Below, piece after piece: positions 12,662-23,900 of a DNA stretch of 64,000 bases (positions within the stretch are counted from its first letter, which is position 1; each line of letters opens with the position of its first letter). The stretch is from Rhodamnia argentea (taxonomy: Eukaryota > Streptophyta > Magnoliopsida > Myrtales > Myrtaceae). The notes beneath the pieces are model-generated. The model was not told the DNA's origin. It saw only the letters and a program-made list of their open reading frames with translations, and made no database searches. A program made the position numbers and the translations under genes. The stretch is taken from the NCBI RefSeq assembly GCF_020921035.1, contig NC_063157.1:24817015-24881014 (forward strand), written 5' to 3'.

Positions 12662-15455
12662 ATGGCGCTAGAGACAGAGGCGGCCCCGATGATCGCGCTC
12701 ACGACCTCGTCGCGATCGGTGACCGAGACCGTGAACGGCTCGCACTGCTTCGAGATCAAGGGTTACTCGCTGGCCAAGGGCATGGGCATCGGCAAGCACA
12801 TCGCCAGTGACAACTTCACCGTCGGGGGCTACCAGTGGGCCATCTACTTCTACCCCGACGGCAAGAACCTGGAGGACAATTCGGCCTACGTCTCGGCCTT
12901 CATCTCGCTGGCGAGCGACGGCGCCGACGTGAGGGCGTTGTTCGAGCTCACGCTCGTGGATCAGAGCGGGAAGGGCAAGCACAAGGTGCATAGCCATTTT
13001 GATCGGTCTCTGGAGAGCGGTCCCTACACTCTCAAGTACAGAGGCAGCATGTGGTGGGTTCTTGTTCCTTCTTCCTCTTTTGATTCGTAGAATTTTGAAT
13101 CTTTTTGGTGCTTTGGTGTGGTTATAGTTAGATTCGTAAGTTTGTGTGGCTTAGGTCGTCGTTTACTTGTTGATTATTGTTGATTAGAATGTGGTATTTG
13201 TACTTTTGGATGAACGTCGTTTCGAATGTGTGATGGAATGTGGTGGAATCTGTATCCCGTTGATTCAAGACGACTAATGCTTGATCAATTAGACTTGAGT
13301 GCTATCTCGAGATCGAGTATAACAACTGACTAGTTTCGACCGTGAGAAAAGTCTGTCAATGTCCTCTTTCTCTTTTTTGTTATTCTGAAGAACGCTTGAG
13401 ATAGTGGAGAAGTGAACATTGAGACCTCTCGCCCTCTATTTTATTTTGTATAGTATTGTCTTTGTCTGATTAATTCCGAGCTGCAAGAGAATGAATTTTT
13501 TTGTTTGCTTTTGATTTGTCATAGGGGATACAAGCGATTTTACAGACGAACTCTTCTTGAAACGTCGGATTATCTGAAGGATGACTGCTTAAAGATAAAC
13601 TGCACTGTAGGAGTTGTGGTTTCATCCATAGACCGTCCGATTCTAAATTCAATCCAAGTTCCAAAGTCTGATATTGGATCTCATTTTGGCATGCTGCTTG
13701 AAAATATGGAAGGCTCAGATATAACTTTTGATGTGTCGGGTGAGAAGTTCCATGCTCATAAGTTGGTGTTGGCTGCCCGCTCCTCTGTATTCCGATCTGG
13801 TCTTTTCGATGGAGCAGGAGAAAATAAGCAAGAGATCGTTGTTGATGATTTAGAACCTGCAGTCTTCAAGGTATAAGTGTTTGTTGTTTACTTTGTTTGA
13901 AGAAGGCGCTATCAGAGATATGCCCTTCATTGTTTTCTTTAAGCTTCAAAGCTGCATTTTTTACAATTCATGAAATAAGTTTCATTTTGTGCTAGACAGG
14001 CTTTGCTTTATTTCATTTACACAGACAATCTGCCGGAAGATGAAAAGTCACTGACATCTTGCTCAGGTCATGCATTGTCTACGTCTGAGACATTGTTAGT
14101 GAAACTGTTAGCGGTGGCAGACAGGTTTGGTTTGGACAGACTAAGAATAATGTGTGGGTCTCACCTATGCAAGGATATATCTGTCACCTCTGTTTGTGAG
14201 ATTTTGGCCTTGGCTGATCGTTACCATGCGAAGGAACTGAAAGCTGTTTGCCTGAAGTTTGCAGCTGAAAATCTTGCAGGTACATAATTTTCCCCCCTTC
14301 CTGTCAGGAACAATGTTTCTATAATGCATTCTCTTCGCAAGAAAATTCTGGAAGGCTAATTTGAACGTTCTTTTGATGGGAAGTTGTCTTGTAGCACTGT
14401 CACTTTTAATTTGAATTATAGTTGCTTACTTATTTCTTAGTTGATCCTACAGAGTGGCATCTGTTCTTTCTGATGAGAGATTCTGAGAAGATTTCAGAAA
14501 CTTTTAATTGGAACAGGTGTTTGGGGCTTCTAGTTTTGGTTATGTAATTGTTTTTGGGTAAACCATGTTTTTAGTTGGACTTTCTGGGGACTTATTGCTC
14601 TTGAAGGCAACATAGTTTTCATATGAACAATCAATCTTACATGATGCTTTCTGATGAGAGATTCTGAGAAGATTTCAGAAACTTTTAATTAGAACAGGTG
14701 CTTGGGGCTTCTAGGTTTGGTTATGTGATTGTTTTTGGGTAAACCATGTTTTTAGCTGGACTTTTTGGGGACTTATTGCTCTTGAAGGCAACATAGTTTT
14801 CGTATGAACGATCAATCTTACATGATGCTTGACAAAAGGAAGAAAAAAATTGCGAAGAGAAGAAACTGTACCTTTGAATTTTCTTGTGTAGCAGTAGTTG
14901 CAGGACATTAACCACCTCAAGTTCTGGCTTTTAGCTAGTAGACTGTGCTTACACACTCCTCTAGTCTGTGTAGGAATTTCTTGCTGCTTTAGTTTGATTA
15001 TAGTTTATTTAAGTACTTGTAGTATTTGGGTGTTTTGTTTGGTAATCATAGTTAAAGTTTTGAGAAACAAAAGTGATCCTAGCGTAGGGATAGAAGCAAA
15101 GATGAGTGGAAGGTTTCATTTTTGCCTGAGTTTGGCACTAGGAAAAGATTAAATTCATGCCCCGGCTATGATGCTGTTATGTGATATTTTTGTCATGTTC
15201 TGTGTGATATCTGAGCGATTTCTATTGTTTTGGGTTTTCCACATTTACCTTGCCTCTCTTTCTGCAGCTGTTATGCGATCAGACAGCTTCGAGTGTCTTA
15301 AAGAGAACAATGTTTCTCTGCAATCGGAGCTTCTTAAAACAGTGGCAGGTTGCGATAAGGACTTTAGCCCTGATGGTGGAAAAACTCGCAGTGTGTGGGC
15401 GCAGCTTTCTGATGGCGGCGACAGCACCGGGAGGAGGGTCAGGCAAAGGAACTGA
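12662..15455 (+). CDS. BPM: BTB/POZ and MATH domain protein (CUL3 adaptor)
   Basis: Four exons: 12662-13053, 13525-13870, 14000-14279, 15268-15455 (1206 nt, 401 aa, in frame). A MATH domain lies at about residues 18-155 ([33 protein letters not shown]). A BTB/POZ domain follows at about 185-310 ([20 protein letters not shown]), then the BACK-like helix region and a divergent, basic C-terminal tail. In this family the BTB domain binds CULLIN3 and the MATH domain recruits transcription factors (AP2/ERF, MYB, class I HD-ZIP) for ubiquitylation. Length and exon structure fit the plant BPM family. From its neighbour CNX1 it is probably the orthologue of the Arabidopsis BPM5/6 locus; the exact paralogue number is inference. 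Intron 3 carries a 181-bp tandem duplication. Confidence 0.95.
14470..14829. repeat. 181-bp tandem duplication in BPM intron 3
   Basis: Two near-identical copies, about 14470-14650 and 14651-14829, both starting CTGATGAGAGATTCTGAG and ending TCTTACATGATGCTT. They differ at roughly ten positions. They lie within the third intron of the MATH-BTB gene and alter no exon. The low divergence indicates a fairly recent duplication. Confidence 0.9.
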
Positions 15456-15956
15456 TTCTGTGCCATCTTCTTTCTGTAAATAGAGGTTGATGTGCAAATG
15501 GCAAAAAAAGAACATGCAACTGTAGGAGAAAAACATTAACAAATGATCAAATGTTTGTCATGTATATTATGATCATTCAGTTTTAGTGCCGAAAGAAAAT
15601 TGTTCATTTCAAAATTGTAGACTAATTCTTGCTGGTGGGTCTCTGGAGAAGTTTTGAGTCCTGAAAATACAAGCTTGAAATGAGGAACTATTGCATATTC
15701 TGAGATGATCCTCCTCTTTTATCAGCATATGATTCAGCATAGGGTTAGTGTATGGTACTTTGATGATAAAATACTAGTATACCCTCTTGCCCTTGCTGTA
15801 TCCCACCTATTGGAGTTTGCCAGTATCAAAGTGGGGCAGTAGATGAATGATCTTTACGTATAAATGAACTGTTTTGACCCCAAAAAAAAAAAGAACAAAG
15901 AACAAAGCTTTAGTGCATTCATTCTTAAATTTCTTCTTGGGGAGGTAGTAGTATCA

Positions 15957-16437
15957 GCAAAAGCTGGTCTTGAGATCTTGGATTTTCTGGAGGCAAGATT
16001 TGGCTCTGTCGAGAACGGCATCGATCCTACCCTGCTTCGGCGACGGGCCGGCTCTGATACCCACCATCTCTTGCACCCCTCTCTTCTTCCTCTTCCTGCA
16101 GGTTGATTCTGCTCATGCCAATGAATAGCCAATCAGAGGCTTATATAGTGGTTCTAGAGCTTCATCTTGACAAACACACAGTACATGCACGCATGCAAAG
16201 CACGCACCACATTCAATAGAGAGCAAAGCAGACCCAACCTTGAGTGCTGACTGAGAAAGAGGAAGAAAGTGGGGAGGATATGTGGTGGTGGTGAAGCAGA
16301 AAGTGCTGGGACTCGAGGAGGAGGATGAAGGACTTGAGCTCCACCTTGAGATCCGCAAAACGGCATGGGTGCTGCGTCTCGAGCGCCTGCAACTCTTCCT
16401 TTGCTTGCTCTATCATCTTCCCACAAGAGCACTCCAT
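15957..16437 (-). CDS. Small basic protein of unknown function, two exons (junction uncertain)
   Basis: The first exon starts at ATG 16437, directly after a CT/GA microsatellite leader, and encodes MECSCGKMIEQAKEELQALE then a HPCRFADLKVELKSFIL-like amphipathic stretch. A downstream exon ending in TGA at 15957 encodes a basic stretch (RKKRGVQEMVGI) and a second amphipathic helix (IDAVLDRAKSCLQKIQDLKT). I have a general memory of small plant proteins with this layout but cannot name one. The intron is probably about 16229-16107 (donor CAAG then gttggg, acceptor cctgcag). With exactly these sites the phase is off by one base, so either a different site is used or the gene carries a frameshift. 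The composition is non-random and helices repeat on both sides, so I favour a real gene. Confidence 0.5.
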
Positions 16438-16463
16438 TCTCTCTCTCTCTCTCTCTCTCTCTA
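16438..16463. repeat. (CT)n microsatellite in a 5' leader
   Basis: A CT run (GA on the coding strand) sits immediately upstream of the ATG at 16437, a common position for plant leader microsatellites. It encodes an Arg-Glu run in frame if an upstream ATG at 16476 is used, which I consider unlikely. Confidence 0.85.
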
Positions 16464-16639
16464 TAGACAAGCCCACACGTACACGAGTTATTTAATATGG
16501 TGGTGGTGGCAGAAGAACGGGAAATTGGGGGCATGCTTTTTCAGGTTGGGGAAGCTGGAAAGTGGAGCCTTTCAAGTGCTCCAGACCCTTCTCTTTTGTT
16601 TATGTAATGAATGAATGTGTCTTGTCTGGTCGAGGCTCG

Positions 16640-17600
16640 CTGTTCGAGGTAGCCTAAAGAAGAAGTGTGAAAGGGCATTTTGTCTTGGTCATCAATGCAC
16701 GGATGGATTCTTGTTATAATACTCTTCTTATGGGTTCTGACCAGAATGGACATGGGGATTCGACATCGTCCTGTCCTGATCAGTAATGATGCTCATTCCT
16801 ATTTCTCACCGTTCGTGTCCTGTTACTGCTCGGCTCTTCTTCCGCCCAAAGTTGACTGAGACAATGTTGTCCTCTTTTTTTGTTTTGGTCAGAACAAGAA
16901 CAGTGAAAGAGAGATATTTTCTTGACTCAGGTTTGCTAATGTCAGAGATATGCCGCTGGTGTCTCGCAATTTATATGGATCCGGATCTGAACAAGTATCA
17001 TTTCGAAAGATCTGGGGGAACAAGGATGGGGCAATGTATCGAGGGTGCCTAAGCCTAACTAGATCCCGCACCATTATTATCATTTCGGTTTGTCAATCCA
17101 AAGAATCCGTCGCTAAATTTCTTGAAAGTCGTAAAAAAACAAATGTCTGGAATTACTACGTCAACGTCTCATAATATATGCTTGAAATTGCAAAGCAACC
17201 GTAAAAAGTGTTTTAGTTTGAAAATATTACATTATGAGAAGTTGAGCAAAACGCCTTACAATAAGCAGGGTGAAATATTTCCTTTTGCGATTACATTTGC
17301 AACGGAGAAATCGGACAAACCACCCATAAGATAAGTCCAATTCATAAACTTCAAAAGGGACTTTTGAAAATTCCACCAGCAACAACCTGACAGAGGGCCA
17401 ACTCTCCACCTTGGACAATCTTTGTTATCCACATCAAACCTGAGTCCATACAACATTAAATGGTTGCCACATAAATCCATCACATGTCCCCACAAAAACC
17501 AGCATCAATATCCTTCCTTTTGGGCATTTATCAACACCCTTCACCAACCCTTTTTCTAAAAACAGCTTCCCATTTCGATTGTTTTAAGTTTCTTTTTCTG
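16640..17600. other. Intergenic region upstream of the FHA gene
   Basis: No gene is supported between the small minus-strand gene and the FHA start. Short open frames on both strands have random-looking composition. The last 100 bases before 17612 are pyrimidine-rich and probably form the leader of the FHA gene. Confidence 0.5.
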
Positions 17601-17611
17601 CTCTTTCTGAA

Positions 17612-20183
17612 ATGGAAATGAATTCACAGTCTCTTTCCCATGCCAGGCTCCTTCCAAAGCCTCTAGTGACCTGCTGCACTTCCTCCCTCTCAGCCTCGGC
17701 CCCAGTCTTCCCCTCAAAAGCTTCCATCCCTGCTCGCCGTTCACTGCTCCTGAATTGCTCAAGCAGCTGCTCAAAGCAGCTTGTAGGAGCTAGGATAAGA
17801 TCCAAGCACCAGCAGAGAATTCTTGGGCCCGTACATGCTTCTTCTGAATCTGCAGGGCCCTCTTCAGCTGATGTTGCTGCTGAAAGATGGCTTCTTCAAC
17901 CTGTTGGTGAAGTGCCCATTTTAGATCTTTGCGTCTTTCATTATTCACTTTCCTGCCTAAGCATAAATCTTTTTATGATTACCCCCTTTTGGTAGGACTG
18001 ATCTGTTTTCTCCCTAGAAAGTGGTTTGTTGGTCTTTCTGAGGAAGATGATGTAGGGTAGAATTTTGGGAAGTTTCAGTGCCACCAAGGCTTTTCTGAGA
18101 TTGATCGCCGGGATATTTAGGAAATTTCGGTGCTTCCACTATTCACTTGAGCATTTCATCTGGTTAGAACTCGACCATCCCAATCATCAATTAGGCTTGA
18201 ATTCAGAAAAACGAAGACAAGGATACTGGCCTTTCCCACTTTCCTGCCTTCTTTCCCCTAATAGACACTGCTTTCATTTCCCCATAGTCAAAGGATTCTA
18301 CACCACAGGCCAATTACCTGAAGGTGGCTGAAAACATCCATTTAGTCCACTAAAATATTTGTTACTTATCCAAACTACAGCGATTCACGTTCAGTTGGAA
18401 GCAAATTTGAGAAGGCTAATAATGTTATCGAATCATGTTCAACGGGGATTGAAGCAAGGAGAGGAGGATTGGGGGGACAAGCAAATTCGCTTCTGATGAA
18501 TAAAGGTTAAGGTGCTTCCACGTGCGAAACATAGTATAAATGAGGTGGTCTTGTTCTACTGGCCAGCTCACTCTTAGATATATACATTCTACAGTTTCTC
18601 TAAGGACGAAAAATTTGAAGAGGTTTAGAACAATCTCATACGTCATTTTTCGATAATTCGACCCGTTCCGCTCTTGTCGCCTTTGACGCCAAGTTTCAGG
18701 GATTCTGAGTGTGTTGCGAAAACTCCTCCTCTTGCTAACTTCCTGTGTCATATGCAGATGAGTCTTCTAATTTCTGCGATTTTTCTGAAAGGACTACAGT
18801 CTCACTCCTTTTTCCGCTTGTTCTGTTAGGTGATGGAGATTCAAGACACCTAGGTTATAAGGCTGAAATGCCGGGTGCTTTCGAAATTGCTTCTGTATGT
18901 ACTTTCTAACTATCCTACTTAAATCATCCTACGATAACAAAAAATGTACAATGAATGATTAAATGTGACTGAATTGCATTTGATACTTCTAGGATGTGGT
19001 CACCGTCGGTCGTCTCCCAGAAAAAGCAGATATGGTGATTCCAATTGCTACAGGTACATATCTCCCGACCTGAGAATTTGCTTGAATTACTAGTCCTGTT
19101 GGCAATTACTCCATTCCTGCGGAAGCTGCAACTACCTGTGCGGGCGAGCAATTTTTTTGGCCGGTTCTCACTGAAGTTTGTCACGATGGATACATGTTGG
19201 GGAGAATCCACTTTGCTGCCCCCTGCTCGAGTTCACGGCGTTTGGAGTGCTAACTCTTATGTCTTATACAGAGAACAGGAATTTACTTGATATAACGACA
19301 CCATAGGGGAGAAGTGAGTCTTCCAATAATATCTGATGAGAATTTCGCCGTAAATTTTGATTCATCAGACTACTGAAGAAGTGCCGAAAGGATTATGGGG
19401 ATGGCAAGACCCTTTCTGTTAAAGCATGTAGGCAACAAAAGTCACTAGGAGTTTAGGATGATGCCGGTTTCTAATCACATTAAGCTTTTTCCAGGCTTTG
19501 GCAAGATGTTCTGTTTTAGACGTAGCGTAGTTGCTCTCGAGAGGGATTCTCCATCTGGTGCGCTCGTGACCAACATTTGTGGACAATTATCGAGTCTGAT
19601 TTATTCATATAAAGTTCTCTCTGCATCATACTTATTCTGCTTTTTTGTCGGTGGGATTGAATCCCAGACCGTCGGCAACTTCCTCCTGTTCATGCGTTGA
19701 GATCTGAACGTTGCCTTGTCCTTGACTCGAGCAGTTTCCGGTCTTCATGCGCGCATCCAGAAGAAAGAAGGGAGTCTTTTGGTCACTGACTTGGATAGCA
19801 CCAATGGGACGTTCATTGACGACAGGAAGTTGAGACCTGGAGTTGCAGCCAATGTATCACCTGGGAGTTGCATCACGTTTGGTATCTTTCCTCGCTCTCG
19901 ACTGGTTTCTCATGGTTCATATCGAGAAAGATGTCTCGCATTGAGAATGTCTAACGACGAACTGCACGAATGCGACAATAGATAGAGCTTGTTCTGAATA
20001 GCCATTGTACCGGCTTAAACACTGACCATACCACGACTTCTTTTTTCTCATATAGGGGATACACATCTGGCGATGTTCCAAGTGTCGAAACTGCAAACCA
20101 CGGATGCTTCTACCGAAGCCAAAGAACTGGAAGAGAAACCAGAGCCCGAGAACTCAGACGCTAGTGCTGAACCAGCCGCCTGA
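17612..20183 (+). CDS. FHA domain protein, predicted plastid-targeted
   Basis: Five exons: 17612-17906, 18830-18894, 18993-19053, 19735-19881, 20056-20183 (696 nt, 231 aa, in frame). The first about 70 residues are Ser/Ala/Arg-rich with almost no acid, typical of a chloroplast transit peptide. A single FHA domain follows (about 115-200): VVTVGRLPEKADMVIP, SGLHARIQKK, DLDSTNGTFIDDRKL, GDTHLAMFQVSK. The Gly-Arg, Ser-x-x-His and Asn-Gly contacts of the phosphothreonine pocket are all present. The C-terminal tail is Glu/Pro-rich. FHA domains bind phosphothreonine peptides; the specific partner is not evident. From memory Arabidopsis At2g21530 has the same transit peptide plus FHA layout. Confidence 0.92.
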
Positions 20184-20299
20184 AAGTGCCAATGTTCTTT
20201 CCTATCATTGTCACAGGAGAATAAACTGGAGAATAAACGAGGGTTTTCGTTGTGGAGATTGAGGTGTTTCTGCGCGATCACACGTTCTTCCTTGTATAG

Positions 20300-20916
20300 A
20301 GAAAATTTTACATACCCCACAACAAATCATTAGAAGGCCTATGATTCTGACATGACCATTTTGGTCTGCTTACCAAAATGGCTTTTGGTCTGGTCTTTCA
20401 ACAATGTATCATCTCTTAATACGTCCCCGAGTCATTGGACATGCTCCCACACATAAAGAGGCATTCTTAAATAAGCGTGTCATACATTACTTAAAACTGA
20501 ATTTGGAGTACTACAGATAGCGAGTCCCATAAGCATCCCTCGTGATCCAGACTCCAGATTGCGTTCATGGAATACCTTAGTACATTAGTGATAAATTCAG
20601 CAACTTTACGGAGGCATGGTCCGTAGCATCAGGAAACTAAAAGGTTGCCTAGCCAAAACTTCACATCACAAGTGAATCTTATCCCACATCAATATCTTCA
20701 ATTGCCAACCAGCAATCATCAGAGGAAGCGGATCAACATCTTATACAAAAATTGGATTAGTAAAACAGACCATCGCATATAAAACCATCTCTCTGTAAGA
20801 TTCAAGAGGCTCGCGGGTTGCAAATCACGATCCCGAAAAGGACTCGATGATAAACACCGGCACGACGTTAAAGAGAAGCAAACTGCTACAGAAATGTTTC
20901 CATGATTCTAAGCAGC
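20300..20916. other. Convergent 3' region between FHA and CCT7
   Basis: This segment holds the 3' UTRs of the convergent FHA (plus) and CCT7 (minus) genes. AATAAA-like signals occur shortly after the FHA stop (GAGAATAAACTGGAGAATAAAC near 20220). No further gene is visible. Confidence 0.5.
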
Positions 20917-23900
20917 TCATCGCCTTCTCATTCCACGTCCACGCCCACGGAAAGCAGCTCCTCCACGCCCTCTGCCACCCATGGCACCAGCAGCAGCATC
21001 TCCTTGGGCACTCTCAGACTGCAGCAGGATATGAAGAGAGATAATAAAAAATCCATTCCTTTTTTTATCACTTAACTTATCCAAGGATCCAAATAATGTA
21101 TGTCAAACAAAATGTAAAAGTCAACATAATCATGAATTGCTCAATCCACCAGCAAAAGAGAGATATTATCTACAATTAGTCTGCATAAGCCACAAAAGCA
21201 TGGAAAGGTGATCTCCGAGAGCTTGATAAGCATTTGCCAAAATTCCAATTGATGAAAGAGTTCGAGACACACGTTCACTAGACAGGAGTATCTAACACTA
21301 AACTAATCCATTGTAAATCGATGTGTCAGGAGACATGGTCATGCCAAACGAGACTCACATCTGACAACTTAATTCACAGTCACACACGTACAGTTTAAAG
21401 GTCATCTTCACATATTGAGAGAACTACAAAACGTGGATAACTATAAGACCTACTAGATTCTAGATATACTCAGATTGCATTCAGTACTCAGAGATTTCTA
21501 AACATTGAATACATCTAACAACGTACTGGGAGTATCATCTATTACCTTAATAGCAAAACTACGCACATGAAAAAAATCACCTCCCAAAACCACAGGTTAA
21601 TAAGTTTCCAAAACAGTGGGAGTTCCAAAGCTTTTATTGTCCCCCAGAGAGCAGAATCCAGTGGCAACTAACTAGCTAGTTACCGAAGCCTTAATATATT
21701 TGCAGAAAGCAATTTGAACATCACTACTGCCCGAAAACTTTTAGGGTGCGTTCGTTTCGTGGAAAATGAGCGACTTGGAAAACATTTTCCGAAAAATGAT
21801 TGCTTATATTTTTTAGAAAAATCAGTCAGCAGAATATGTTTTCATCATCGACAACACTCTATGCCTAACTATTTTCGTAAGCAATGACAAAATTTTCCAT
21901 TGATTTATTTTTGTAAGCGCAATATAAGCGATTATCTTTTGGATAATATTTTCCAAGTCGCTCATTTTCCACGGAACGAACGCACCCTTAAACTCGTTAA
22001 ACATCGCAAGAAACTAACAAATTAAGACACTGGTCCTATGTTAAATCCTCAACATCTCAAATTTTTAGAAAGTTGATATCTTATAACCACATCGAGAGAT
22101 CTACAAAATTATGCGATGAAATATCCAACTTGCCACCAGAACAAAGACAAGGGAACACTACCATTACCTTAGGGTTCTTTACTGTCTCATCCACACTTAG
22201 TACGAGGCAAGCAGCCTCAGTAGCCGCATTTATGGCATTAATCTGCAATACACACAGTACACATCAATCATGGATATCAAATGTGCCAAATCCAGCAATA
22301 AAATATTCTCTTCGCAACAATTAATTTTCCCCTGGCACCTTCACAACAGATGGCTCCCAGACAAAGTTGGCAAAAGAATCAGCAATTCCACCAGTGTTGA
22401 TATCCACTCCGTAAGGTGCACCTTCTCCTGTTGGAACCACATTATGAGTGCAAGTAACGCATTAAAAATCTCTCTCAACCTCTGTGATAAGTTTTGCCAG
22501 ATTATCATATCCCCAAAGAGTGAAAGTATAGTATCTCTAGTAAATTGCAAGACTGATGGATAAACATAAGTATCACCTAAGTGCCCAAAAAAAAAAAAAA
22601 AAGCTATAAACCCATATTAGAAGAGGCCAACCAGATGGCAGTGCATGCTTCTGCCTCAATTTGTTCAACACGTCAGTTGCATCAAAGCCAGCATTGTCAC
22701 AGAGTTGCCGAGGAATAACCTGTAAAATGTGGATGATTGTCACAACTAGGGTGGCATCTAGGACTTCTTTTCAAATTTGGTATATATTCTACACCGAACC
22801 CCTTAAATCTGAAAGCATACACACACACACAGGGATTGTTGAGTCATCTTCATGATTTTTCAAAAGGTGCTAGCTAATCTGGGGCTTAAAGCCATACCAA
22901 ACAGGTCCCAAATGTTCCATGAAACAGTTGCAGCCTTCATACAAGTGTAGAAGACCAAAATGCACCCAATTTCTTTAAAAATGCACATCTTACTCTATAT
23001 TGCTCTTGCCCTTTGAGTTTCATAGGCAGATGCCAATTTCTTCATGCCCTATATCAGTAATTATCTATCAATGCAATTACCAAATCCATTTCAGTTACTT
23101 TTTGAGTCAGTAAAATGCACAAATTTGCACCCTAACATAATCCAAATCCAATACATTTCTCGCATGCTTTGTATCAGGATATTCTTGCTCTTAGCCCATC
23201 CAGAAATTGCCCGACAAAGTAAAATCGGCATATGACAAACTCTAGACTATCAATTCAAGAATTATACAAATCCAAACGTCTCTCATGCATTTTAGCTCGC
23301 CAGCTAATCCTCTCATACATTAGCACAGACAATAACAAGAAGCACATGCGGAAATTAGCCATCCATTCTCACAATCAGCTCAAACTTCATATTTACAGGC
23401 TTAGTATTTTGTTGAACGAGGTCCTAACAGCATAAGTTAATAAATCATGCACAAGTTGTCTCAATAGAAACTATTGGATTTTCAAAACATCACAATTTTT
23501 GTACTATGACAAGGTGATGAATACATTGTCATGTAAAAATCCAAGCGCAAATAATGCATCATAAAAGCATCTCGGCATGAGCAACACAAGATATATGCAA
23601 TTTTACCTCAAGTGCCTTGGCATATGAATTTATAAAAAGCTGCGATTTCCCCGCGATTGTGCGTGCATGCTGCCTCAAGTATCGACTGATCTCCATCTAC
23701 ACGAGGAGGAATAACATGTCAAATCATCAAGAGAAAGACCGCCAGTAAATAGGAGAAACAATGAATATCGCCATACATCTATGGCGCCACCACCAGCAAC
23801 AACAGTGGAGTTCTTCAAAGCTCTTCTAACAATCATGATTGCATCATGTAGACTCCTTTCAGCCTCTTCAATGAACTGACATCAAAGAAAAAACCCAAAG

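Noticed and set aside
12668-12997. Minus-strand open frame over BPM exon 1
   Set aside because: Composition is the mirror of the GC-rich MATH exon; no independent signal.
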